Assembly (NCBI GenBank): GCA_020216985.1
Contig: JAIWOH010000106.1
Coordinates: forward strand, 1 to 10,000
Source of the DNA: Nitrospira sp.
GTDB taxonomy: Bacteria > Nitrospirota > Nitrospiria > Nitrospirales > Nitrospiraceae
Direction of reading: 5' to 3'
DNA: 10,000 nucleotides
The notes beneath the pieces are model-generated. The model was given only the letters and a program-made list of their open reading frames with translations, was not told the DNA's origin and did not search any database. Shown here one piece after another: positions 1 to 6,636 of this stretch; within the stretch, counting starts at the first letter, position 1; each line of letters opens with the position of its first letter. Both the position numbers and the translations under genes were made by a program.

Positions 1-1
1 G

Positions 2-100
2 GAAATCGCCGCCTCCGCTGACGGCCTCCGCCAGGAAATCGCCGAGACCGCCTCCAGCTTGCGCCAGGAAATCGCCGCCTCCGCTGAAGAGATCAAGCGC
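2..100 (+). repeat. Three tandem 33-bp coding repeats
   Basis: Bases 2-34, 35-67 and 68-100 are three diverged copies of a 33-bp unit, each beginning GAAATCGCCG. They encode 11-residue units within the left-edge gene. The array probably continues to the left of the window. An 11-residue period matches a hendecad coiled coil. Confidence 0.8.
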
Positions 101-328
101 CATACCGGTGTCTTGAGCGAAGGGCTCCGGCATGACGTTCAATCGCTTGCCGAGGGTTTTCAGATGCATCTTGACCGTCGGCATGCCGAAGACCGTGACT
201 ACATGGATCGGGAATTTCGGGAGATGCGCGCGTTCCTGAAACTGTCCTATGCCCAGCTCCATGACCGGGTCGAGGACCTCGACCATCGGGTCGGCCGTAT
301 CGAACATCATCTTGGTCTCTCAGAATAA
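2..328 (+). CDS. Hypothetical coiled-coil protein with 11-residue repeats (5' end outside window)
   Basis: The reading frame is open from base 2 to a TAA ending at 328, so the true start lies to the left of the window and at least 108 residues of the C-terminal part are visible. The first 33 residues are three copies of an 11-residue unit of the form E-I-A-x-x-A-x-x-L-R-Q, and the rest is rich in charged residues and predicted helix, ending in a heptad-like stretch (LHDRVEDLDHRVGRIEHHLG) typical of a coiled coil. No catalytic motif, signal peptide or membrane segment is visible in this part. The gene is convergent with cheA, with 113 nt between the two stop codons, so it does not belong to the chemotaxis operon. 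I do not recognise the family. A structural or scaffold-like role is possible but unproven. The TTG at 59 is only an internal Leu codon inside the repeats. Confidence 0.7.
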   Translation, partial: EIAASADGLRQEIAETASSLRQEIAASAEEIKRHTGVLSEGLRHDVQSLAEGFQMHLDRRHAEDRDYMDREFREMRAFLKLSYAQLHDRVEDLDHRVGRIEHHLGLSE

Positions 329-441
329 GGCACCGTTTCGCTCAGGCATTCGGTCCATATCGCTCGATTCACATTTCACGCCGGCACAAGAACTCCCGGT
401 ATGAAACCTGAAACAAGAAACTTTCCACTCGACACGTTCCG

Positions 442-2619
442 CTATGCGGCGACCGGGTCTACACGGCGGGCGATCTCTAAAAGACCCCTTACATCCAATA
501 TCAGTCCGACGGTCCCGTCGCCTAAAATCGTGGCTCCCGCGATCCCTTGCACTTTGCGGAAGTTTTGCTCAATGTTTTTGATGACCACCTGTTGCTGGCC
601 GAGAATCTCATCCACCATCACCGCCACCCGCTCGCCCTCCGTTTCCAAAATCAGCAGAATGGCTTTCGCCGGATCGACGTACTCCGGCTTCACATTGAAA
701 ACGTCGTACAGCCGAATCACCGGCAGATAAATCCCCCGCACGTCGATCAGTTCTCCCTTTCCGACGACGGTTTTTACCGCTTCCGGTTTCGGCTGAATCG
801 ACTCCAAAATCGACAGCATCGGAACGATGTAGGTTTCCCGTCCGACCCGAATCGTCATGCCTTCGATAATGGCCAAGGTGAGCGGCAATTTGAGCGTAAA
901 CGTCGTGCCCTTGCCGAACACCGTCTTAATCGAGACGGTGCCCCCCAACGCCTCGATATTGCGCTTCACCACGTCCATGCCGACGCCTCGCCCCGACAGA
1001 TCGGAGACCTTGTCGGCGGTCGAGAAACCGGGCTTCAGAATCAGCGCATAGATTTGATCGTCCGACAATGCGGCACCGTCAGCGACCAACCCCTGCTTGA
1101 CGGCCTTGGCCAAGATTTTGTCGCGATTCAAGCCACGTCCGTCATCTTCGACGGTGATGCAGATGCTCCCCCCTTCGTGAAACGCGTGCAGCTTGATGAC
1201 GCCGGTCTCCTGTTTATTGTTGTCCAGTCGCTCTTCCGGCATTTCCAGCCCATGGTCCGCGGCGTTGCGCACCAGGTGCGTCAAGGGGTCGCCGATCGCC
1301 TCGATGACGGTTTTGTCGAGCTCGGTCTCTTCGCCGGACAGCACCAAGCTGATTTTTTTCCCTAATTTGCCTGCCAAGTCGCGGACCAGTCTGGGGAACC
1401 GGCTGAACGCCGTCCCGATGGGAACCATGCGGATGCTCATGACCCGCTCTTGGATCTCCCTCGTGTTCCGCTCCAGTTGCGCGATGCGCTCCAGCAGAAC
1501 GTGAACCTGTCCCATCTCAAAACGGGTTCCCAAATCGCTCAACATCGACTGTGTGATGACCAGCTCTCCGACCAAATTGATCAACTTGTCGATTTTGGCG
1601 GTATCGACGCGGATGGACGTCGTATCGGCCTTCTTGGCCTGCGCGGCGGCCTCCATTTGCCGTTGCGTTTGCAACGCCTGCTCGATCTGCTGGGGCGTCG
1701 CCGCTTTCTGTTCGATTAGAATCTCGCCGACCCGTTTCTGCTGTGACAACGCCCGCTCCAACGCCTCTTTGGAGACCGCTCCGCTTTCGACCAGAATCTC
1801 GCCGATCGTCTTCGGTCCGCCCTCGGAAATTTCGGACGTCGCGTTTTTGGCCTCGCGCTGAACGTCCGCGCCTGAGACCGCAGATGTGGAATTTGGAGCC
1901 GTGACCGCTTCAATTGAAAGCTTGCTGTCTTCCCGCACGAACTCAAAAGCCGATTCCACCTCGCTCAACGACGCGGCGGTTTCCAGCCGCATGGTCCAAG
2001 ACAGATAACACGTCTCAGGATTTACGCCGTGAAGATCCGGCAGCCGAGACGTATCGACGTTCACGCGGCTGAGGCGACCGATGCGGGTCAGTTCCTTGAA
2101 GATCTGCAGCGGGTCGAGTCCGCGCCGAAAGAGCCATTCAGGGGGAGTCCAGCGAATGTCATACGCCCCCGCTGACGATGCGGGCGGGTCGGCAACCGCC
2201 GCCGGCGAGGAGACTGACGCTCGTTCTCCCTCCCCCGTGTTGACAGCGGCCAGCTCGGTCGAGAGCCGCTGCACGATGTTCTCATCCACAGGCACATTGA
2301 GTTTGACCCCCTCCATCAACGTTTTGAGACAGTCCGTGGACTTGAGCAGCAAATCCGTGACGCTCGGCGTGACGCTTTTCTTGCCGCCCCGGAGAAGATC
2401 CAAGAGCGTCTCCATCTTGTGCGTAAACTGAGCGACGGCGTCGAAGCCGAACATGCCGCTCGCGCCCTTGATCGAATGGGCCGAGCGAAAGATTTTGTTC
2501 AAGAGATCAAGATCCTCGGGATGCTGCTCCAACTGGAGCAGCCCTTCCTCGATGATCGCGAGGTGTTCGGCCGCTTCTTCAAAAAATGCGTCTTGAAATT
2601 GCTCAAAATCGTTGCTCAT
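442..2619 (-). CDS. cheA: Chemotaxis histidine kinase CheA
   Basis: This is the central cytoplasmic kinase of chemotaxis, which autophosphorylates a His and passes the phosphate to CheY. The protein has 725 residues. The N-terminal Hpt (P1) domain covers about 1-105, with the phospho-His at H48 in SAHSIKG. About 152-245 is a mixed alpha/beta domain in the place of P2 that I cannot name. Residues 270-320 hold two tandem repeats of the MshEN type (IGEILVESGAVSKEALERAL, then VGEILIEQKAATPQQIEQAL). The P3 dimerisation helices span about 335-400. The P4 ATPase shows an N-box HLVRNAADHG (448-457), a G1 box DDGRGL (492-497) and a G2 box GRGVGMD (543-549). A CheW-like P5 domain fills about 585-715. 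All catalytic boxes are intact. The ATG at 2619 starts exactly at the Hpt domain, with only a weak ribosome site, 76 nt after cheY2. The length is within the normal CheA range. Confidence 0.97.
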   Translation of the reverse strand: MSNDFEQFQDAFFEEAAEHLAIIEEGLLQLEQHPEDLDLLNKIFRSAHSIKGASGMFGFDAVAQFTHKMETLLDLLRGGKKSVTPSVTDLLLKSTDCLKTLMEGVKLNVPVDENIVQRLSTELAAVNTGEGERASVSSPAAVADPPASSAGAYDIRWTPPEWLFRRGLDPLQIFKELTRIGRLSRVNVDTSRLPDLHGVNPETCYLSWTMRLETAASLSEVESAFEFVREDSKLSIEAVTAPNSTSAVSGADVQREAKNATSEISEGGPKTIGEILVESGAVSKEALERALSQQKRVGEILIEQKAATPQQIEQALQTQRQMEAAAQAKKADTTSIRVDTAKIDKLINLVGELVITQSMLSDLGTRFEMGQVHVLLERIAQLERNTREIQERVMSIRMVPIGTAFSRFPRLVRDLAGKLGKKISLVLSGEETELDKTVIEAIGDPLTHLVRNAADHGLEMPEERLDNNKQETGVIKLHAFHEGGSICITVEDDGRGLNRDKILAKAVKQGLVADGAALSDDQIYALILKPGFSTADKVSDLSGRGVGMDVVKRNIEALGGTVSIKTVFGKGTTFTLKLPLTLAIIEGMTIRVGRETYIVPMLSILESIQPKPEAVKTVVGKGELIDVRGIYLPVIRLYDVFNVKPEYVDPAKAILLILETEGERVAVMVDEILGQQQVVIKNIEQNFRKVQGIAGATILGDGTVGLILDVRGLLEIARRVDPVAA

Positions 2620-2695
2620 CTTGAATCCGTCGCTTGCGAAGTGCGTGATCGACCTGATTCTGACGTTTCACGCCTCACGAGATGCGCACGACGCA

Positions 2696-3064
2696 TCATG
2701 TCGGCAGGACTTTGGCGATCGTACCGAGCAACACGTCCGGATTGAACGGCTTCACGATCCACCCGGTGGCCCCGGCTTCCTTTCCCGCCATTTTCTTTTC
2801 CGTTGCCGATTCGGTCGTCAGCATCAGAATCGGGGTGTATTTGAAATCGGCCGACTTCCGCAGCTCCTTGATCAGCGCAATACCGTCCATCTCCGGCATG
2901 TTAAGGTCCGTCACCACGATGTCCATTTTTTTTCCCGCGATTTTCCTGACGGCGTCTTTCCCGTGCTCGGCTTCGATCACTGTGAACCCCGCGTTCATGA
3001 GTGTGAAGGCGACCATCTGACGCATGGTGGGCGAATCATCGACGACGAGGGCGGTTTTTCCCAT
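2696..3064 (-). CDS. cheY: CheY-like single-domain response regulator (second copy)
   Basis: This 122-residue protein is a stand-alone receiver domain, the expected phospho-acceptor for the CheA encoded 76 nt downstream. The acidic pair D9/D10, phospho-acceptor D53 (in TDLNMPEMDG), switch T83 and K105 before PF are all present. W102 replaces the aromatic Tyr106 of E. coli CheY. I chose the second ATG, at 3064, because GGAGG (3071-3075) sits 6 nt upstream of it, whereas the upstream ATG at 3070 abuts that GGAGG with no spacer. There is no output domain, so it acts by protein-protein contact, at the flagellar switch or as a phosphate sink. It is clearly diverged from the other CheY of the window (VVTDLNMP against VVSDWNMP). 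The pairing with the preceding CheZ-like gene suggests its own phosphatase. Confidence 0.94.
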   Translation of the reverse strand: MGKTALVVDDSPTMRQMVAFTLMNAGFTVIEAEHGKDAVRKIAGKKMDIVVTDLNMPEMDGIALIKELRKSADFKYTPILMLTTESATEKKMAGKEAGATGWIVKPFNPDVLLGTIAKVLPT

Positions 3065-3070
3065 CTTCAT

Positions 3071-3075
3071 CCTCC
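3071..3075 (-). promoter_or_regulatory. Ribosome binding site of cheY2
   Basis: On the minus strand this reads GGAGG, 6 nt before the ATG at 3064 and directly touching the in-frame ATG at 3070. It therefore selects the second ATG as the start. Confidence 0.75.
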
Positions 3076-3134
3076 GATTTCAGCGATCCAGTTTTTCAAG
3101 GCTTTTTGTCGTCCTGACGACCGGCTTATTCATT

Positions 3135-3686
3135 TCAAAACAGCGTGACCGATTCAGTCGTCCGAGGCGATGCCGCGCACTCTCCCGTCGGCTCTTGGTC
3201 GGCAACCTTGAACGCCGAGACATCGGAACAACGAGCTTCCATCGCGACGAGGTTTCGCTCGATCGTTTCCACATCCGCAAGCCGGTTTGTCGCACGTTCG
3301 CCTTGAGTTGCGTCGAGCAACTCCTCCAGATGGCCGCGCCACTCGTCTAATGCCTTGCCGACATGATTCAACTTTTGACCAACGATATCCTGAAACTGCA
3401 GCGCCATGACGATTTTTGAAACGCTTGCCGCCCGCTCTTTTTGATGCCGTGAAGCCTCCGTCGACGCCAATGCTTGAAGATGGGCTCCGAGTTCCATTGC
3501 GGCGCGCTCGGTCATCCGAGTGACGGCCGCCATTTCTTCATTCAAGATCGGAATGAGGCGGACGGCAGACGAGGCGATCGTCCTCCACGCTCGTTGATGT
3601 GCGCGCAGTCTCCGGAGTTCATCCGCGTCGGCGGAATCGTTGGGGTCTCCACGGGGATCATCCGTTTTCTCGGCCATGGCCATCAT
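3135..3686 (-). CDS. CheZ-like putative CheY phosphatase without the CheY-tethering tail
   Basis: This is a 183-residue, mostly helical, soluble protein. Its key motif is VMALQFQDIVGQKL (93-106), which matches the CheZ active-site helix: D100 and Q104 occupy the positions of the catalytic Asp143 and Gln147 of E. coli CheZ. The flanking helices (about 30-125) fit a four-helix-bundle phosphatase. The C-terminus (about 155-183) is polar and ends in TTESVTLF, without the acidic DxLLxxxGF-type peptide by which CheZ tethers CheY. Start: the first of three nearby ATGs (3686, 3683, 3677). None has a good ribosome site, and the gene begins 5 nt after the STAS stop, which suggests translational coupling. 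The same frame stays open upstream to 4271, but there it overlaps the STAS and motB genes and carries no recognisable domain. The motif is also found in other chemotaxis accessory proteins, so phosphatase activity is an inference. Confidence 0.82.
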   Translation of the reverse strand: MMAMAEKTDDPRGDPNDSADADELRRLRAHQRAWRTIASSAVRLIPILNEEMAAVTRMTERAAMELGAHLQALASTEASRHQKERAASVSKIVMALQFQDIVGQKLNHVGKALDEWRGHLEELLDATQGERATNRLADVETIERNLVAMEARCSDVSAFKVADQEPTGECAASPRTTESVTLF

Positions 3687-3691
3687 GCCAA

Positions 3692-3955
3692 CTATTCGCC
3701 GAGCGGCTCGGAGAATCCCAATCGGTTCAACGTCGCTCGCAAGTCCTCGGACATGCCTGTGACGAACATTCTCCCCTCCTTTCGAGCGGCCCACAGCAGT
3801 TGGATCGCCGCCGTGTCGATACGGCCCACCTGCGAAAGATCCAAAGAAACCAGGCCGTCGTTTTGAAACAATTTGATCAGCGATTTCTTGAGATCTTCGA
3901 CTTCGAAAATCGTCAGATCGCCCGTTGGGGTCAACTGCCTGGGGTTTTCTTCCAC
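3692..3955 (-). CDS. Small STAS-domain protein (anti-sigma-factor-antagonist fold)
   Basis: The 87-residue product is essentially one STAS domain: LTPTGDLTIFEVEDLKKSL (8-26), then LVSLDLSQVGRIDTAAIQLL (35-54), then GMSEDLRATLNRLGF (67-81). STAS domains bind partner proteins and are often switched by phosphorylation of a Ser or Thr after the conserved Asp. Here the D-S-S of SpoIIAA becomes D47-T48-A49, so T48 is the only candidate. I chose the GTG at 3955 because GGGAG (3964-3968) lies 8 nt upstream. The frame also allows an ATG at 4084, giving 130 residues, but the extra 43 residues are Arg-rich, use rare codons (AGA, CTA, ATA, TGT) and show no homology-like pattern. Its place next to CheZ-like, CheY and CheA genes suggests a role in that signalling pathway, since STAS proteins do occur beside cheA in some chemotaxis clusters. 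The target is unknown. Confidence 0.83.
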   Translation of the reverse strand: MEENPRQLTPTGDLTIFEVEDLKKSLIKLFQNDGLVSLDLSQVGRIDTAAIQLLWAARKEGRMFVTGMSEDLRATLNRLGFSEPLGE

Positions 3956-3963
3956 GTCGGACG

Positions 3964-3968
3964 CTCCC
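3964..3968 (-). promoter_or_regulatory. Ribosome binding site of the STAS gene
   Basis: On the minus strand this reads GGGAG, 8 nt before the GTG at 3955. It favours the short STAS start over the ATG at 4084, which has only a weak upstream GGGCC. Confidence 0.55.
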
Positions 3969-4092
3969 GGACTTCCCGCCAAACACCGCTTTTCCGTTTT
4001 CCGCCCGATCCGTTCTCTCGCAACGAGCTGGATCGGAAACGATATCGGCAGATCGCCCGCAATTCTTGATAGAAATCGACCCATCGGCCCGA

Positions 4093-4953
4093 TTATCGGA
4101 CCATATCTTGTTTCCGCAAATTGGAGCTTTCCGGCAAATCGGAGCCCGTCGACAAAGGCCGGGTCGGAGACGACTCCATCCCGTTCGATGACTGATCGAA
4201 GCTCCCTTGGTCGTCTTCCAAGAAACGAGGCGAGAAGGCGGGGGCATGTTCAAGGATGATGACTTCCACACGCCGGTTTTTAGCCCGTTGGTCCGGCGTC
4301 AGATTGGACGCCACCGGCCTGGTATCGGCATACCCGATGGCCGCCAGATGATCGGACGGCACTCCGTACAGTTCGGACAGCACCCGCACGACCATCACGG
4401 CCCGCGTCGCCGAGAGTTCCCAATTCGACGGAAACTGCGCCGTCCTGATGGGCACGTTGTCCGTATGGCCCTCCACTCGAACCTGCCGATTCAACTCCAG
4501 CAGCGCGCTCGCCAACCCCTTCAAAAACGACAGCGCCTCTTGGCGAATCGCCGCTTCGCCGCTTTTAAACAGGATGTTGTCCGGTATCGTGATGATGATA
4601 TCGCCGTCTTCTTTTTCCAACATGTGAATCAGCGCGAATTGGGACGATGTCTGGGACGACTTCACCAGCTCGCGCAGGCGCCGGACCGCCAATTCCTTTG
4701 ACCCTGGAATGGACGGCGTTTTCATGGCCGGCCGGTATTGGCCGACGCTGAAAATCATCTGCGATACTTCCGGGTTGGATACTGGGCGGAGGGCCGCTCG
4801 GATCGACTCGCTGACCGTGCGGAATTTGCCTTCATTGACGGCCGAAACCGAATACATCACCACGAAGAACGCGAACAACAGGGTGATGAAATCGGCGTAC
4901 GACACGAGCCACCGCTCATGGTTTTCGTGCTCTTCGTGTTTGTGTTTCGCCAT
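4093..4953 (-). CDS. motB: Flagellar motor stator protein MotB/MotD
   Basis: This 286-residue inner-membrane stator subunit anchors the stator to peptidoglycan. After a short His/Glu-rich cytoplasmic tail comes a single membrane helix (about 15-37) with the ion-carrying D21 in SYADFITLL, equivalent to Asp32 of E. coli MotB. The plug/linker region is about 40-115. The OmpA-like peptidoglycan-binding domain covers about 120-235, with VEGHTDNVPI (160-169), NWELSATRA (177-185) and NRRVEVIIL (226-234). A hydrophilic tail of about 50 residues follows and looks disordered. The sequence HERWLVSYADFITLLFAFF followed by VNEGKFR is the style of Pseudomonas MotD rather than enterobacterial MotB, so motD would be an equally good name. 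It is paired with motA, 100 nt upstream. The ribosome site is weak (GGACGG). Confidence 0.95.
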   Translation of the reverse strand: MAKHKHEEHENHERWLVSYADFITLLFAFFVVMYSVSAVNEGKFRTVSESIRAALRPVSNPEVSQMIFSVGQYRPAMKTPSIPGSKELAVRRLRELVKSSQTSSQFALIHMLEKEDGDIIITIPDNILFKSGEAAIRQEALSFLKGLASALLELNRQVRVEGHTDNVPIRTAQFPSNWELSATRAVMVVRVLSELYGVPSDHLAAIGYADTRPVASNLTPDQRAKNRRVEVIILEHAPAFSPRFLEDDQGSFDQSSNGMESSPTRPLSTGSDLPESSNLRKQDMVR

Positions 4954-4984
4954 TGAAGACCGTCCGTCGCCGAACGGCGGAGGA

Positions 4985-5032
4985 TCGGTTCTCAGTTGTC
5001 ACTTCCCGGCTTCGCCGGCTACTGAGAACCGA
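4985..5032. repeat. Perfect 12-bp inverted repeat with nested hairpin between the stator genes
   Basis: TCGGTTCTCAGT (4985-4996) is the exact reverse complement of ACTGAGAACCGA (5021-5032). The 24-nt centre holds a second stem, CCGGC (5006-5010) with GCCGG (5014-5018) around a 3-nt loop. No T-run follows on either strand, so it does not look like a standard intrinsic terminator. It may be a REP-like or MITE-like intergenic element, or an mRNA processing or stability structure in the motA-motB transcript. Confidence 0.8.
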
Positions 5033-5053
5033 GAGCTTTCTTGCCTCGGCCGT

Positions 5054-5824
5054 TCACTTCTTGGCCGGTTTCGACCGTTCGTTGGGAGGGAGGAATCCCT
5101 CAAGTTTTTCCTGCAACAGCCTGGGGTTCTCTCCATGCGCGAGTCCCACCAGCCCCATGATGGTCAAATTGCGTGAACCGGCTTCTTCTTTCAGTTTCAT
5201 TTTGATTTTGTTCGCCAACGGCAGAAAAAACAGATTCGCCGCGCCCACGCCGTACACGGTAGCCACAAACGCGACGGCGATGCCGCTGCCGAGTTTGGAC
5301 GGATCGGCAAGGTTTTCCATGACGTGAATCAACCCGAGCACCGCGCCCAAAATGCCGACCGTGGGGGCATACCCCCCGGCCGCCTCCCACACCTTGGCCG
5401 CCTTGATGCCTTCTTCCTCATGATGTTCCACTTCAACTTCCAAAATCTCGTGTACGGCTTTGGGGTCGGTGCCGTCGACGATCAACTGCACCCCTTTTTT
5501 CATGAACGGATCTTTGATTTCTTTCAGTTTGCTTTCCAACGCCAGCAATCCCTGTTTTCGCGATACGTTGGCCAGGTCGAGAATCAACTTGATCGTTTCC
5601 TTGTTGTCGATACGGGGGCCGGCGAGCGCCAGAGACAACGCGCCGACGGCTTTCAAGACGACCGGCAACGGATTTTGGACCAAGCAGGCGCCGATCGTAC
5701 CGCCGATGACGATCACGAAGGCTGTCAGCTGAAGGATCGAGCCCAAGTGGCCGCCTTCCAACGCCTGTCCGCCGATGATGGCTCCGAGAGCCACGACGAT
5801 GCCTATGATGGTGGCGATGTCCAT
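5054..5824 (-). CDS. motA: Flagellar motor stator protein MotA/MotC
   Basis: This 256-residue inner-membrane protein forms the stator ion channel with MotB and pushes on the rotor. Four membrane segments are visible (about 4-20, 30-48, 150-172 and 181-203). The large cytoplasmic loop between the second and third carries R89 and E97, spaced like the rotor-contacting Arg90 and Glu98 of E. coli MotA. The channel prolines are P154 (in GGYAPTVG) and P202 (in FLPLANKIK), matching Pro173 and Pro222. Seven residues after P154 is Ala (A161), where sodium-type PomA has Thr, so a proton-driven motor is likelier. That is an inference from one position. The N-terminus (IGGQALEGGHLGS) resembles Pseudomonas MotC. 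The ATG at 5824 fits the first membrane helix. Its ribosome site is weak, and a short GC-rich hairpin lies just upstream. Confidence 0.96.
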   Translation of the reverse strand: MDIATIIGIVVALGAIIGGQALEGGHLGSILQLTAFVIVIGGTIGACLVQNPLPVVLKAVGALSLALAGPRIDNKETIKLILDLANVSRKQGLLALESKLKEIKDPFMKKGVQLIVDGTDPKAVHEILEVEVEHHEEEGIKAAKVWEAAGGYAPTVGILGAVLGLIHVMENLADPSKLGSGIAVAFVATVYGVGAANLFFLPLANKIKMKLKEEAGSRNLTIMGLVGLAHGENPRLLQEKLEGFLPPNERSKPAKK

Positions 5825-5841
5825 TCTTTATTGCCCGTGAT

Positions 5842-5867
5842 GGCGGCCCCATAGAGACGCGGCCGCC
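5842..5867. repeat. GC-only 7-bp inverted repeat in the motA leader
   Basis: GGCGGCC (5842-5848) pairs with GGCCGCC (5861-5867) around a 12-nt loop. The hairpin would lie about 17 nt upstream of the motA start in the transcript. It may affect access to the start, but a 7-bp stem in GC-rich DNA could be chance. Confidence 0.4.
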
Positions 5868-5977
5868 TGACAATAGGAAGAATTGAGATCGAACAGGGAG
5901 GGGCGATGGGTCCTTGAACGCACGTTCTCTCCGTCGTTGTCTGAACCTGACGTCTGAAATCCGACGATCGAACCGCG

Positions 5978-6577
5978 CTACCGGAATCCGAATCGCGCCA
6001 GAATCTCGTCGGCCGTGTGTTGCTTGATTCCGCCGCTTCGCGACTGCTCGAGCTGCCGAAGGATTTCTTCGGTTTTCCCATCAGCCGCGCAGCCGTCCCG
6101 ATGTTGTTGGATGCCGAAGGCGACGACGAGTTTCATCAGCTTCTCATGCACGTCTTCGAGAATCGTCACCAGTTTTTTGACCCGCTGGGCCACGAGATCT
6201 TGAAATGAGAGAGCGGTCATGATTTCCGTTAAGTGGTGCTCATCTTGGTTCAGATCGGCGATGACGTTCTCGATCCTGTCCGCGAGCGTCTTGCCGTCGA
6301 TCTCTCGGGACGCTTCGACGATTGACCGGCATTCCCCTACCAGACGGATGCGATTGTCCTGAATCAGCTCGGTCAACCGCATCACTTCAAGCACACCCTC
6401 TTCCGTCATCTTGCTCAGATCGGCCAGGTGGGAGGTGACGGTCGGAAGCTCCGCGCCGCTCTTCACGAGCGGGCGTCCGACTTCCGAAACGGTCTTCATC
6501 GCGTTCTCGACGAACCGCGCCAACGCCCCGATTTCTCCGTACAGAGTCCCCAATCTTCGCTCGACGTCCGTCTCCAT
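5978..6577 (-). CDS. cheZ: CheY-phosphate phosphatase CheZ
   Basis: This 199-residue soluble protein dephosphorylates CheY-P to end the motor-switch signal. The long helical hairpin (about 45-155) carries the active-site motif ALSFQDLVAQRVKKL (122-136), with D127 and Q131 matching Asp143 and Gln147 of E. coli CheZ. A flexible linker (about 157-187) leads to a C-terminal peptide ADEILARFGF (189-198), which matches the VDDLLDSLGF-type tail that clasps CheY. Both hallmarks make this a true CheZ rather than a generic FQDxxxQ protein. It follows cheY1 by 59 nt, the usual cheY-cheZ pairing. The ATG at 6577 has only a distant GGAAAG upstream. Confidence 0.95.
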   Translation of the reverse strand: METDVERRLGTLYGEIGALARFVENAMKTVSEVGRPLVKSGAELPTVTSHLADLSKMTEEGVLEVMRLTELIQDNRIRLVGECRSIVEASREIDGKTLADRIENVIADLNQDEHHLTEIMTALSFQDLVAQRVKKLVTILEDVHEKLMKLVVAFGIQQHRDGCAADGKTEEILRQLEQSRSGGIKQHTADEILARFGFR

Positions 6578-6636
6578 GAAAGATTCGGCTTTCTTTCCGC
6601 GCCAGGGCTGATGCGCAGAAACCCGAACGCGGGTCC

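Noticed and set aside
2..100. CRISPR array from the 33-bp periodicity
   Set aside because: The units are contiguous without spacers and keep an open protein-coding frame.
329..441. Bidirectional terminator between the left-edge gene and cheA
   Set aside because: The position is right for one, but I find no convincing stem followed by a T-run on either strand.
547..1365. Long plus-strand open frame of 272 codons
   Set aside because: It lies entirely antisense to the well-conserved CheA kinase domains; its product is His/Arg/Gln-rich and has no domain pattern.
3687..4271. Upstream extension of the CheZ-like frame to 378 codons
   Set aside because: It overlaps the STAS gene and the end of motB in another frame and is low-complexity Arg/Ser-rich; the recognisable domain begins after 3686.
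4207..4701. Plus-strand open frame of 164 codons
   Set aside because: It is antisense to the OmpA-like domain of motB and has shadow-type composition.
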